Positions 23,546 through 35,559 of a stretch of DNA of 64,000 bases are shown here, piece after piece. The notes beneath the pieces were generated by a model. It did not search any database. It saw only the letters and a program-made list of their open reading frames with translations, and was not told the origin of the DNA. The DNA is from Oryzias latipes (taxonomy: Eukaryota; Chordata; Actinopteri; Beloniformes; Adrianichthyidae). The stretch's first letter is position 1, and every line of letters starts with the position of its first letter. Made by a program: the position numbers and the translations under genes. The stretch covers positions 20,616,184 to 20,680,183 of the forward strand of contig NC_019867.2 in the NCBI RefSeq assembly GCF_002234675.1, read 5' to 3'.

Positions 23546-23824
23546 TTTCTACCAGCCCCCTGTCGGTAAACAGGCCTGATGGCGGTTGTTGTTAACCCAG
23601 GCCTCGTCCAATTCAGTATGGATATCTTAGGTCTGATTTGTATATTTGGTTTGGCAAAGATTTTACGTCGGAAGCCCTTCATGGCACAACCCCCTGAATT
23701 TATCCGGGCTAGGGACCAGGACAATGAGACCCTGGCTTGGTCCCCCTCGTGACACAAGTGCTTAGTATTTTTAGCAGGACATAAAAGCAAAAAAGCATAA
23801 AATACAAACTAGTTTTTAAAAATG
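23546..23824. other. Unassigned spacer
   Basis: No gene or repeat family recognised. A minus-strand open frame here (23,542-23,790) has no recognisable motif. Confidence 0.4.
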
Positions 23825-23836
23825 TATCATTGGTTG

Positions 23837-24215
23837 CACGGTGGCGCAGTGGTTAGCGCTCTTGCCTCACAGCAAGAAGGGCCCCGGTTCAAGTCCTGGC
23901 TGGCATGAAAAACAACATCAATGGGGGACCTTTCTGTGTGGAGTTTGCATGTTCTCCCCGTGTATGCATGGGTTCTCTCCAGGAACTCCAGCTTCCTCCC
24001 ACCACCCAAAAACATGCTTCATAGGTAAATTGGCAACTTTAAATTGTCCCTAGGTGTGAGTGAGAGTGAATGGGTGTGTGATTGTGGACATTCTACCCTG
24101 CAACAGACTGGCGACCTGTCCAGGGCATCCCCTGCCTTTGGCCACAAGTGGCCGGGATAGGCTCCGGCAGCCCCGTGACCCCGAAAGGGAATAAACGGAA
24201 TAGAAAATGAATGAA
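23837..24215 (+). mobile_element. tRNA-derived SINE with LINE-like tail
   Basis: The head GCACGGTGGCGCAGTGGTTA and GGTTCAAGTCC resemble tRNA A and B boxes (internal RNA polymerase III promoter). The body contains GTGTGGAGTTTGCATGTTCT and the tail GGGATAGGCTCCGGCAGC, ending AATGAATGAA, all common in a widespread fish SINE. The 12-mer TATCATTGGTTG flanks it on both sides (23,825-23,836 and 24,216-24,227), a perfect target-site duplication. This is an RNA-polymerase-III-type retroposon, not a tRNA gene. Confidence 0.9.
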
Positions 24216-24227
24216 TATCATTGGTTG

Positions 24228-26662
24228 GTGCACTGGGTTGGTGCGGTAAAGAGGAGAAGACACTTGTGTTATGAGCCTATTCACAGCACACCATCACATG
24301 ATCCAAATGGAATGCAGTGTGCCCTGGTTCACTTTTCGCAGTCTCGCCGTTAAGCAGATTTTGCAAAATGGCGCACTGAGTTCTGCAACCTGATTAGATG
24401 TTGATCTTGTCAATCAGTCTCTTCAGTGTTGTGTCTTCTGTACAGAGACGCAGCACATACAGCTTGCCAGAGTCACATTATTCTTCACTGCAATCAGATC
24501 TTTGTTTTCATTCTATAACACTAATGAAGTGTGAAAATGTTATTGTTTGTCTCAGACAAGCATAGAAAGTGTGGATTTATTCATCTATAATCCCAATTTG
24601 CGGGTTATTTATGGAGCATAACCGCTGTGATAAATGAGGATAGACAAGGGAACATTGTAATGACAGAAATGGGACAGGGGTTTGATTGCTCGCTACTCCA
24701 GGTGCAGTTACTACAGTGACAGAGACGTGCCAGTTTGTCTGTGTCACCAACGGGAAACCATTGTTTGTGCAGTTTGTTTAGGTTGACTCCAGCAGATACT
24801 CAACTTTATCTCCTGACACGTTGGACTCCTTTGTGATATTTGTTTGTACATTTCTTTGATGGAATCTGAATATTAGTTTTCTATTTTTACAAGAAAAAAC
24901 CTGGCAGGTTCTGTTGTTGAATAACTGTGTATTGTTGTACAACTGATACCACATACCTGTCAAGTTTCAAACTTAAAGCACAACCATATCGTTTTAGAGT
25001 CTGCACCAGAGAATGGAATAAGAGAGATCACAGCATCCAACCACAGTTTAGGTTTAGCTTTAAACTTTTAAAATTTCTAATGTACTCAGTGTTAAAATGG
25101 ACAGATGTCTTGAGCAATTAACTCATATTCTTCTTCATGTTTTTTTTCCTCTCTGGTCTGTGCATCCTTCAGGCAATACTGCCTCCAAACAACCAGCTGC
25201 TGTGACTGTATGATGCTTCCAGGAGGTTTGGTTTGCTCATTTTTAAAGTAAACAACTCTCCACCCAAATGAGCCATGCCTTCTGAACTATGCTGCTGTGA
25301 AAACACCCTGAGACTGCAGACTGAGCCTTGATTCATAGTAATGTAGATATATTGACAACGTTTTCTCCTGTCATTTCTTTGTTCTTTGTGAAACATCTCT
25401 GTCAGTACATGGCGGCAGGTCCACATTTACAAATGACAGCTGAAAAAAGTGCACCTTTTTAAAACTTTTGCTAGCAACGAGTCAGCATGGGGGAAATGCT
25501 GTGAAAGGAGCTTATGTGATTTTACAGCAAGTTTAATGCAACTTCCAAAGAACTTAATTAGAGGAAATCTAATTGCTGCAGTGCTAAAAGTTGTTTTCTT
25601 TGAGTGTTGTTCAGCTTGCAGCTGCTTGAGTTAACTGCTTAACTGTAATGCTTTATTTGTTTATTTATTTTGACTGGGTGAAGTCATTTCACCCAGTCTT
25701 ATCAACCATGTGAGGTTGCCAGACAACCAGCTAAAACTTCAGGATGTGTCCACACCCAGTGAAGATATAGTCCCGAGCATTTGCTCAAAAAAAGCAAAAA
25801 AAAAACAATTTTACTTTTTTTTCATTCATGGAAATATTCTTAGAAAACTGCCAGCTGTTTAAATTTTAGATGTAATTCTTAAAAAAAAAAGCTGATCTCT
25901 CACTGTTTTAGACACTCATTTAAACTATTGTATCCCGAAATAGCACCCCCCCCCCCCAACTTAATCCACAAAACTTTTTACCCAACTGAACTTTAAGGAT
26001 CAAAGAGAGCAGCTGAATATTGTACAGATGGAAATGAGAACCGCAGATGTGCTGGTGAAAAACCAAGTGTGTTTATTAGAATAACCAACAGTGAGAGTTC
26101 AATTTGAAAGCAGCCTTCAGCCACATCTTACAGCTGAAGCATCCAACGACCATCCAAAAGATCTTTGATGCTGCAGCAGTTTCAAGTCAGTCGTTTTTAA
26201 GTATTTTCTTTTCTGAGTGTGTGTTTAAGATAAAAGAAATCCCCTGAGACTCACACAAAGCTGTTGCAGATTAAAAAGGGAGTTAGAACATGAAAGCCTT
26301 TGGGAGAATTTAGAACATGTGATGATTGTTTGTGCATTTGGTTGCTTATTTTCCATTGATGGTAGGAGATTAGTTATTTATGAGAGGAAGTTCAATACTG
26401 GCGGCTCTATGTTGCAAAATCTGTGTAAATCAGGTAAGGTTCTTGAAAGGAAACACATGCAGGTGAAAAGAAATAGAAAAAAGGTTGGTTTTATAACCTA
26501 AATTTTGGAAATGTAGTAACTTCATTAAAACTAAAAATGTACATTATATAATAGAACACAGAGACACAACAACAATTGCTCAAATTGAGAAATCATACAC
26601 TTGTCCAGTGAATGATATCATTTAAAATCTGAACGCTCGCTGCAGATTACAAAATGGTTGGG
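24228..26662. other. No gene recognised
   Basis: 2.4 kb without recognisable exons or transposon borders. It contains a short C-run near 25,947 and several A-runs. Open frames up to 85 codons lack motifs and splice context. Confidence 0.45.
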
Positions 26663-26948
26663 TGTTACACTCCTGTCTATAGGGGCTTGTAAAAGGATGC
26701 AACATAAAGGTAAATGGAACAAATTAAATACCCCAAGGACTTAAAAACTGTCACAACAAAACCCAGGCTGAAAATAAGATGGAAATTTATTACAGAAAAA
26801 ACAAAACTACACAAGCAAAATACAAGGACAAACAAACAAAGTAAAGCTCTGCTGGTGTCAGCTGTGTGTGTGTTCAACAAATGATGAGGCAGTATTTAAA
26901 TCCTAAACTGAAGATCCCCATCCAACCAGGTCCAATTCAATTGTAACA
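26663..26948 (-). mobile_element. Ty3/gypsy-type LTR (3' LTR), 286 bp
   Basis: On the minus strand the segment starts TGTTACAATTGAATTGG and ends GGAGTGTAACA, the inverted TGTTACA/TGTAACA ends of an LTR. Directly upstream on that strand is GGTTGGGGGG, a polypurine tract placed as expected before a 3' LTR, and upstream of that the RNase H remnant. No partner 5' LTR was found to the right. Confidence 0.65.
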
Positions 26949-27860
26949 CCCCCCAACCTAAGAGAAAATGTCTGCCCCCTGACCAATGTAAACTTCTAAA
27001 TGCTGGAGTGCCAGCAAAAGAGAAAATGCTTCTTTCGCAAATGTACCGTACTGTGTTTGATGAATGGTACACTTCTTTAAGAAATGACAAAGGGGTTGCT
27101 CAACCCCATGTTCATCCTCTTGCAGCAGAACTGCTTCAGCTCCATAATCACTGGCATCCACCTTTAACTTGAAGGGACACTCAAAGTCAGGAGCAGCCAG
27201 GACAGCGGCACTGCAAAGAAGAGCTTTGACAGAGTTTAATGCATTCTGGCATTCAGGTGACCAAACAGTTTAAGAACACTAGTCTGGCCAATTAAGGGAG
27301 CCAGAACATCTGCAAAGTTACTGCAAAAAACTTGGTAGTACCCCGCCATTCCTAAGAAACGACAGAGTTCATTGTGGTTCTGAGGGGCTGGAAAATCAAG
27401 GATGGGCTGAACCTTTGCAGTTAAGGGACAACTTTGGCTCTGGCCTACTTCTTTCCCCAATTAGGTTACAGAAGCCTTACCAAGATTACATTAGGCTAAG
27501 TTCAAGGTGAGTGAAACTCTACCTACGCACTCAAATAATCTGTCACATTTTTAATAAACAACAATATCATCAAGATAAACTTCACTTCATTTTTACACCA
27601 GAAAGAACTTGTGCATGGGATGTTGAAATGTTGGAGGTGCGTTTTTAAGACCAAAAGGCATGACCGTGTACAACAAAAAATGATCAGGTGTAACGAAAGC
27701 AGATATTTCAGCTGCACAGGGGGTCAATAGAACTTGTGAAAAGCCTTTAAGCAGATCTAGCTTGGCAATAAAGCGTGCTGAACCAACTCAGTCAACACAA
27801 TTTTCCATACGTGGTAAAGGGTATGAGTCAGGTTTTGTGATTTGATTCATCTTTCTGAAA
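26949..27860 (-). pseudogene. Ty3/gypsy reverse transcriptase and RNase H remnant
   Basis: On the minus strand, in order: RT fingers (ITKPDSYPLPRMENCVD, FIAKLDLLKGF, then MPFGLKNAPPTFQ), the active-site box VYLDDIVVY at ~27,555-27,582, the thumb (NHNELCRFLGMAGYYQVF, ~27,330-27,390), and the start of RNase H (MDASDYGAEAVLLQEDEHG, ~27,105-27,161). Frameshifts and stops separate the parts. RNase H breaks off after EVYIG and runs directly into the polypurine tract and LTR, so the remainder of RNase H and any downstream integrase were deleted. These enzymes would copy retrotransposon RNA into DNA; this copy is dead. Confidence 0.85.
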
Positions 27861-28039
27861 TCTGTGCAAAAATGTTTTTGTCAGGGTTGGGTACAAGCAG
27901 ACAGGTGGTCCTCCAGGTGCTGGAACTAGGTGGTTTCAAACAGGTAAACAGGTACTTTCTGTTGAAGCTGTGCTGGTTTAGTTGGGTTTACACGGCAGGC
28001 ATGTTGTTTGGAAAATGTTCACCAACAAAATGTTGGCCA

Positions 28040-28500
28040 ACAACAATATTGTCAGAAGTCAGAACTTTGTCTCCCCCTCTGGTCACCGGCGGGAGCCATC
28101 CCCAGAGTTCTAGCCACACTACAACTCCCAGCAACCATGGCGCACCCTTCCTGGATGCTGCACACCTAACTTTCATTTATTCATCAACCACAGCATACTT
28201 AAGCACTGAGTGAAGCTCAGTGGGAAGTGCCACTCTGCCTTCCTTACAGAGCATTGTATTTGGAATTGAGCTTGTCTCCTGGCCTGTCACTGGCTCTTTT
28301 TGCCTGCCGCCTGTCCTGACCCTCCTCATATGATCCCATGCTTGCTATTGACCCCTGCCTGACCCTGATTTAGCCTTGTGGACTTTTAGCTGAGCTATTA
28401 GACCTGCTGCATTTGGATCCAGCCATCTGCCTGTTCTTGTGGCAAATATCATGGGATATAGCAGAAGTACAGGAGGGAATATCTGAAAAAAGAGAGATAT
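28040..28500. repeat. LTR-like non-coding block between the gypsy pieces
   Basis: Between the RT remnant and the integrase remnant lies non-coding DNA with ACTACAACTCCCAGCAACC and CTGCCGCCTGTCCTGACCC, wording I associate with fish gypsy LTRs. It may be a solo LTR or an internal LTR between two partial elements; no paired ends were established. It differs from the LTR at 26,663-26,948. Confidence 0.35.
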
Positions 28501-28569
28501 GGATATGAATTAGCCTGGAAATGCCCTCCTGTGCAGACTTACCAAAAAGGAATTCGGTAAGATGCTAAA

Positions 28570-29580
28570 TCATTCAATATTTTTGAAGTTCTGCGGTCGA
28601 GAACATGATCCAACCTGCCGAAGACTATCACTTTCTGGTCTGTACTGAGATGGGGAAACTTTAGTGGACAGAGAAGCAACAACTCCCACAGTATGGTCAA
28701 TATAAGGCTTTAACATGTTAACATGACACACTCGAGATGTCCTACGTCTGTCAGGAGTGCTCACAACATAATCAGTTTCACTGAGTTCCTCTTGAATTAT
28801 ATATGGTCCACTAAACTTTGCCTGGAGAACTGTGAGATAAGTGAGAACTTTATCTCCAACATCAAAATGTTTTTGAACAACACATTGTCCCAACCTGCTT
28901 TCTGTGCAACTTTTCCCTGGAAGAACAAACACAGTCCAACACATTTTGTTTAGTCATTCATTTTCTTAACCTTTTTTACCTTTCGGGGTCACGGGGCTGC
29001 CGGAGCCTATCCCGGCCACTTTTTGTTTAGTCACACATTTTGTTCAGTTGTAACAAGAAAAAAAGCAGAGTTTCATCCCACTCTCCACCAGATTCTAAGC
29101 AGAATTTTTTCTAATAGTGTGGATGACAGGCACTTGATATCTGATATCTAATGGAAAGTGTTTTGATAACTTGACCTAAAATCTTCGAAGTGAAATCAGA
29201 AGCCTGATCGAAATGAATAAGATTTTGGAAAACTTAAATGTGGAAAAGAAATTAACTAGTGCTTTAATGATAGCTTTGGTTCTAGGTGTGCACAAGGGAA
29301 CTGCTTTTGGGTAGTGTGTTACAGGACACATCAGAGTCAAAAATGTACTGATACCCTTTGATTTGCCCTATGATGAGGTGTTCAAACAGTTCTCCTACGG
29401 CAGGAATAGGATGTAAAGGTACAGATGGAATAACCTGGTTTGGTTTTTCCACTCATCTGACAGATGTGACATGAACGACAACATTTAGAGACATCAGATT
29501 TTAGGCCTGGCCAGAAAGAAATGGCAATTTATCTGTAACCCAAATGACCAGATTGTCCACCATGGGCTATGCTGAGAATC
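28570..29580 (-). pseudogene. Ty3/gypsy integrase remnant
   Basis: On the minus strand the N-terminal zinc-binding part is readable as HGGQSGHLG, FWPGLKSDVSKCCRSCHICQ (~29,445-29,565). The catalytic core follows in broken frames, and the C-terminal GPY/F-like part reads KFSGPYIIQEELSETDYVV then HVNMLKPYI (28,685-28,830). Frameshifts and stops are frequent, and a 64-bp SINE fragment interrupts it at 28,957. Integrase joins retrotransposon DNA to the chromosome; this copy cannot. Confidence 0.8.
28957..29020 (-). mobile_element. Severely 5'-truncated SINE insertion, 64 bp
   Basis: The 64 bp contain GGGGTCACGGGGCTGCCGGA and GCCTATCCCGGCCACTT, the reverse complement of the 3' tail of the SINE at 23,837-24,215. 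The 13-mer TTTTGTTTAGTCA flanks it exactly (28,944-28,956 and 29,021-29,033), so it is a genuine retrotransposition event that copied only the tail, in minus orientation. Confidence 0.9.
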
Positions 29581-29989
29581 TGAAAACAATACATTTCCGA
29601 TGCAACGACTTACTGAACAACATTCCATCCAAAATTTACCAAGTGCGGGAAAGTCAGTAACAGAAATTTCATCTTTAAATGAGTAAGATGATTTGTCTGC
29701 ATTTGTGTTAGCAGCAGACAAACATTTGGCAAGAGATGTTTCAGTTTTCTGTACATGAATAAGTTCAATTTTATCAACATCAAAAGAAAGTGTTGCCTCA
29801 GTAAATGGCAGGTCAGGTGTTAGATACATTTGACTCAGGTTTTTCAGGTTCAGCTTCAGAACGTTCAGAAAAGTTCAAGGCAACCCCACACAGGTAGGCT
29901 AACGGAGCACAGCTAAGCTTTTACTGGCCCAGAAACACACAGCAAACACAAAAACACATTATGCATTTGTGCCTATGTGACACTCATGT

Positions 29990-30274
29990 TTATGCCCCAC
30001 ACGGGTGTATCAAATCCACAAGAAGCAAATGGCAGGACATTGTCAAGGAGAAGAGATTTACCAAATTTCCAACTGTGTTCGCCTGGGGAGGCGCCTTGCA
30101 CTCGCCCCTTTCTTGCGACACCTGTGGGCTTTTTTTGGACTGATTTTTCTCCTTTGGCAGGAGCAAGGGACAGTTAGCGATTGAGTGTCCTTTTTCATGA
30201 CAATAGAAAGACCCACGGCTCTCAGTAGAAAGTGGGTTTGAGCGCAGTGGGCTTTTCAACAAAGTTTTGCCCAT
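29990..30274 (-). pseudogene. Gypsy gag zinc-knuckle remnant
   Basis: A minus-strand frame contains FYCHEKGHSIANCP, a CCHC zinc knuckle (C-x2-C-x4-H-x4-C pattern), followed by a basic stretch (KEKNQSKK). The knuckle of Gag binds the element's RNA. It stands directly upstream of the integrase remnant with no protease or RT between, so those were deleted here. Confidence 0.65.
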
Positions 30275-30514
30275 ACAGATAAAAACACGCTGTGATGCAT
30301 CGACACAAATTTATCAGTGAGCACGGCTGCGTTTGTTTATCTGCAAACAAAAGTGGGGAGGAAAAAAAAAAAGACAAAAAAACTCCCAGTCCAGCAGAAA
30401 ACGCAAAAAACAGAGACAGAAAAACACTCCAAAAGTAAGCAATTAGTAAAGTTCATTCATTTCTGGTATAACAAATAACTATCTTTACAAGGGTTGTTTT
30501 TACAAAGACACAAT

Positions 30515-31600
30515 GGGTGTATTCAGACTGAAAAAATTCTTTATTCTAGACCAAGTCCTCTTAATTAGTTCCGGATCGAGTTGCATTTGGTTTGCATTCA
30601 GACTGGCATCAAGCTGGAACAAAACCATGATGTGACTAAAGATTTCTTCAGTCATTGGTCAGAACTTTAAATTTCGATTACCAGTTTTAAACATGGGGAA
30701 CAACACTTTTTACTTGTTACTTTGGTACGGCTTAGACATGCTGCAAGGCGGTTACTGGGTAGGAAATGTGCCGTGTGTACTTTAGCCCAGAGGAAGCTAG
30801 CAACTGCAGCGCTGAGGAGACGTCGAGTATGAAGGCATGCTGCTAAGTGTTTATAGGTTGTGTCCGAATTTCTTCACTACTCACTATTTAGTGCACTTTA
30901 TAGTGTGTTTGCGCTTTTGTAGTGCTGTCCAAATCTACAATTCCAAAATTGGGTGTCCAAGAAATTTCCCAGAAGTCTCTGTGAAAAACCACTGTGCATC
31001 GATGCTCACTAGATCGGCGAAAATAGACCATAATGCATTGAGTCTGAACTATTTCTGCCAAAAAAATATATTTAAATGCATTTTTTAAATAAACTATTAA
31101 CATATTCATCATCAAAAGACAGTGGACTCATAAATGATCATTGCAAAAAGCTTGTATCAAAGAGATTTTAACTTTATGAAATCGATGACGTCATGTCTAC
31201 CGTTAAAAAGAAAAAGAAAAAACTAATGAGCACGGTGTCCGAATTGCTTTTAAAATCCAGGGCGATACTTAGTCCCGCACTATATAGTTTTTAGTAGTTA
31301 GGGATTAGGTGGGATTTTGGACAAAGCCTCCTAGAGTGTTGGGAAAACAGTGTGAGAAGCAATATGTAGCACATTTTAATGAGCCTGCATTCATCTCACC
31401 CCATTTGAATAAGTTGCTGTGTCTCATCATTGTGGTGTTATGATGTTGTTTTTAAGGGAATTCTGTTAAGAGATTTACAAGGTAGCTTTTAGGGTGACGT
31501 CACAGCAGCGCAGCTCGCATGCTGCATAAGGAGACACAGAAAAGCATGTAAGACGCGTTTTTAGCCAGTGTCTAATGAACTATTGCTGGTCTGCAGAAAC
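30515..31600 (+). mobile_element. MITE family A (GGTGTATTCAGACTG), copy 1
   Basis: Begins GGGTGTATTCAGACTG and shares two blocks with the inverted copy at 42,115-43,340: GCTAGCAACTGCAGCGCTGAGG...GACGTC (around 30,797-30,825) and CATTTTAATGAGCCTGCATT (around 31,372). A second MITE (30,852-31,334) is inserted between those blocks. The right limit is approximate. No coding capacity; superfamily unassigned. Confidence 0.6.
30852..31334. mobile_element. MITE (GTGTCCGAATT type) nested in family A copy
   Basis: The left end reads GGTTGTGTCCGAATTTC with ACTATTTAGTGCACTTTATA just inside. The reverse complement of the right end reads AGGCTTTGTCCAAAATCCCA with AAAACTATATAGTGCGGGAC, a loosely inverted arrangement common in fish MITEs. 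The hexamer AGTGTT occurs at both borders, and comparison with the family A copy at 42-43 kb shows the flanks are contiguous when the insert is removed. Confidence 0.6.
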
Positions 31601-32492
31601 TGTCCTAAAAAACAATAAAGTTTTTTTATTATTTGTTTTTGTGCTTAAAGTGGCATATTCACAGTTCAAGATTTTCCAAAAAAATCAGAAAACCTAAGAA
31701 ATTTCTGTACAAAGACCCTTTATAAATCCCTGTGGGATCTGGGTCCTCAGACAAAACTGCAACAGTATAATTGTGTCAATTGCTCTACTGAATGATGTCA
31801 GAAAGAAATACAATGAGTAAATACAGTTTAGCTTGACCATCATCAATTGTTATTTCCTGTGTACCAAGTCTAATTTCAAATGGTCAGGTTTCAAACTGGG
31901 ATAGGTTTCTGTGGTGAGACAAGTGCAAATGTGACACAAAAGACGAAGAAGACCGTCCAGAGCATTTTGAACATGTACCTACAAAAATAGCATACCTGTT
32001 GGTGTGGGGATGCAAAACATGGTTTGGGCATGGATTCTTCACAGGGGGAGAACTATAAACAATCATGGGTATGTGAGGATTTAAGAGCTGCAACTGCTAT
32101 CCTCGATACAAACTATTTTTCAAGTAAGGCCTTGTGTGCTTAGTAAGACAATGCAAAACCTCAAACTGCAGCTATTACAACAAATGACTTCATCATCGAG
32201 GAGTTCAAGTAGTGAATTGACTTACCAGCCAGCCATTCAGCTTTTTTACCAACAGAAAATATTTGGAGGAATATGCCAAAAAGGACCACAATCTTTTCAG
32301 CGACTGGAGATCTGTATCCAACAAACAGGACCAAATTCTAACAGCAACAAACTTTTTTTCACTTTTCGGCTTATCCCGTCAGACAATTCTGCAAATCAGC
32401 TTTCACTGATTCGCACGGGTAGTAGCAGAGGGTTTTTATGCCTGATGCCCTTCTTATTACTATCTTGTATTTTGGAGGCACAGGGAGACCCA
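31601..32492. other. No gene recognised
   Basis: Unassigned. A 128-codon plus-strand frame at 32,136-32,522 is partly transposon sequence (it runs into the Harbinger copy) and has no recognisable motif. It could be debris of another DNA transposon, but I could not name it. Confidence 0.35.
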
Positions 32493-33922
32493 GGGGGTAT
32501 TCCAGAAAGCAGGTTATGCTAGCTCCCACGGTAAGTTTGAGGCTAAGGAAGTTGATAACCTCAGCTTTCGGTTCCAGAAATGGAGGTATGTTTCAGGGTA
32601 TGTCAAGTTGCCATGGCAACTCATGCTCTGAACATAACCTGGTCTGGAGAAGGTTTAGTTGAAGGTTAGTTTGTTTTCAGTGAGGTGAAGCAGCATGGCG
32701 TGTCCATTTGAAGATAATTTAGTGGATGAAGAAGCTCAGATAATACTTTTCCCACCATGAGAGGGTGAGAAGACCACGTATGGATGTTGGAAAGATAAAC
32801 TTTTTACATTGATCAAACTTAATTATTTGCTTCAGTTAAGATAAATAATTATTTTAATTAAGTCAGCTTAAAAATAACACGTAGTTATCAGACAGTTATT
32901 TTAATTTCATTCAAATTAATTCAATTAAGTAGGTGAAACTTTGGTGCCGCTGTTAGATTGGCACCGCAAGGGATTGTGGGATACCATTCCCTTTGCCTGT
33001 CTGGACGGATTTGGGTTTAAGTGTGGGTTTTTGACCAAATGTGTTTAGTTGTTTAGCTGTTTTACTGTGTTTTGCCGACTTATTTTGTCCTACTATGCTT
33101 AAGTCTCTGCACCATGAGTGAGAGGGAGAGAGAGGATGATGAAGTTATATAGCACCGTCCAGCCAAATAACATAATGACAATCTTGAAAAATGAGTTATA
33201 CATGTAATAAAATCAAGTTTTGTATATTATTTCTTTCTTTTTATTTTTATAAAAATGAGTATATCTGCCGGCTCAAACTTAGACATATGAGAGTTCAAGA
33301 AGAACAATAAATTAAGATGGAAAAACATTTAATTGAATCAGATTAATATGACATTTAGTAAGATAAATATGTACATTTGAGTTGTATAAACACTAATTAA
33401 ATTTTATAAACGTAAGAAATTAGGTTGAATACATTTAACTCAATTACTTGTTACCAATGGAAGTAATTCATTTACTTTGGCAAAATTGGATATATGCGTC
33501 ACAAGGAAAATAGAAATGAGATAGAAACTCGTGCGTTTACTTTGTCCGTTCTTTTTCTACAAGCAGAAACTATTTCTTTTGATGATGCAGCCATATAATC
33601 AATTGATAATAATTGATGGGCGTATAATCTTCATACGCCGTCATTAAAATCTCCAACTCCGTCTCACTGGAGTATAGTGCTCTCTTTTTTTCTCCATGCG
33701 TTTCCATGGAGACTCCGGAAATTGGCGATCCATTGAGAATGTATTTATTTACCTGCCATGCATGTGCATTAACCCAGGGTTACCAAGTCGAGCATAATTA
33801 CGCTAATTCATATCCAGCCTTTTGGAAACGACATACCCAGAGTAAACAAGTTCAGGCAGATTTCAGCCAGAGTTCAGGGTTAAAGTCTGGGTAGTTTAAA
33901 CATGCTTCCTGGAAATAGCCCC
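32493..33922 (+). mobile_element. PIF/Harbinger-derived non-autonomous element, copy 2, 1.43 kb
   Basis: Ends are GGGGGTATTCCAGAAAGCAG and, reverse-complemented, GGGGCTATTTCCAGGAAGCAT, an inverted repeat. At 32,695 an ATG opens MACPFEDNLVDEEAQI, and after a stop another frame gives RVRRPRMDV; this matches the beginning of fish HARBI1-like transposases as I know them. The rest of the transposase is missing. No clear 3-bp target duplication was seen. The same family occurs at 4,933, 43,358 and 46,985. Confidence 0.7.
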
Positions 33923-35539
33923 GGTTTGGCACCAGCGTGAAGGATTTTGTCTCAGGACCAACACTGGATATTTTTGATCATTGCACAACCTGGAAAGCAA
34001 ACCCAAGTTTCCTTCGTGACAGTCCTACAGCCAACCAACTGAGCTAGCAAAGTAACCTATTTTGTTTTGAGAATAGACAGGCTGCACTATAATTAACACC
34101 TCAATTCTCACCATTTAGAAACCTGTAGCAGCATTCAATTTGAAATCAACTCATTTTGTACATAAAAGTGTGAAATTTCTTTTTGACCCCTTAGGACTCG
34201 AAAGTCTTTGTCTTTAGTTGCTGTGGTGAAGGATAGACTTTTATCTTTGTTTCAGTTAAGTTGACTCCCCCCACATTAGAAAATGAATGACGCAAACCTC
34301 TATGGGACCATTGAAAACAGGCCTTCTCAATCATTAACTGCTCCCTGTGATGTGCAGATGCCACGGTAGCTCTAGAAACCCTCAGTACGTCAGAGCTTAT
34401 TGACAAGGCTAGACAAAAAGGCTGTAAAGTGAAGATGTATTTGTCTTTTACTAATAATTAGTCATAGCAGCTGTTTTTTAATGTTTCTTTTTTTTTTACT
34501 TGTGATAAAATTCTGAAACCGCTCCAATATCTACAAAGGAAAGGATCATGTGAATCAGTCATTATCTAACACAATAGCCAAAACAATAAAGGTTCCAAAA
34601 TCAGTTGAACCTTTGCTAACACACAGCTGACAAAAGCCCAGGCTAAACACCCTCTGTTTCAAGATGAGGCTGAGCATTTCTGATTACTCCTCATTTTCTT
34701 TTCAGTGTAAGGAAATTTGCCGGATACTGTTAAAGCCAAGAATACCTCATGCAAAAGCAAAGTGAAGGCAAACTCAACCACACATCAACATGAGAGCAAA
34801 CACGACCCTGCAATGCCCAGGGTGAACAATATCATTGCTTTGCATGATGATTTCCCTCGTAGCTTCTTCTTCGCCTCACTGTGGTGTTTTATTGCCCTCG
34901 CTTTTTGTGTGTGGATTCCATTGTTACTCAGCAAGTACAAATATCTTCCTTTATTCACAAAACCTCAGCTAGGCCTTCCACTATGCTGCCTGTGTCCGGC
35001 CCTCATCCATCTATCAGCAGCAGTCCTGTTCTACACAGGGCCCCCCAAGCTCTGCTAACCCCCCCCCCCCCCCCCCCCCCAGCCAGCGCTTAGACATAAT
35101 GCTGTTGTGACTTTCCGGGTCTTTATGTTGGCTGTTGTCTGAGGCAGATTGAAGACCCTTTGTGTGTGTCAGGCCCTGTCCTGAGTAGCCAGGAGGAACC
35201 TGCGAGCAGAGACAGGAATGTGCATATGAATGGACCAGTGTGTGCCGGGCACCTGCTGATAGAGGAACGGCGTGCCTCTATGAGTCTTAGTTCATCAGCG
35301 TAACCATCTTGTTCAATTACACGTGCAGCTCGGTGTTGCGTTCCCCATAGTCACTTACTCTGAATAGAAGTATTGTCACCACCATAGTGACTACATAGTT
35401 GTTTACAATTGTCAAGGAGCTCCTAACGCATAGGTGTCTGCTCCACTGCTTCAGTTGGGACTGATTATCCCCTCTCCTTATCTGCTCGGACCAGGTTCTC
35501 TCCTTGATGCTTGAAAGCAATTAGAAAGTCATCCATTTT
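33923..35539. other. No gene recognised
   Basis: Contains a 113-codon plus-strand frame (34,717-35,058) with two hydrophobic stretches but no homology I recognise and no splice support. A long C-run sits at 35,059-35,080. No transposon borders were identified. Confidence 0.4.
35059..35080 (+). repeat. Poly(C) run, 22 bp
   Basis: An uninterrupted run of 22 C. Runs like this are length-unstable and error-prone in sequencing, so the exact number is doubtful. A similar G-run occurs near 36,832-36,843. Confidence 0.85.
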
Positions 35540-35559
35540 TGTATTTCATGCTGAAGTAA

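Noticed and set aside
23837..23900. Possible tRNA gene
   Set aside because: A/B-box-like words belong to the SINE head; there is no full cloverleaf, and the rest of the SINE with its target duplications follows.
31884..32522. Possible Tc1/mariner-like transposase remnant
   Set aside because: A few words looked suggestive (VWGCKTWFGHGF), but no DDE motifs or consistent frame were found.
34717..35058. 113-codon plus-strand frame with two hydrophobic stretches
   Set aside because: No recognisable family, no splice context, and it ends at a poly(C) run; probably chance.
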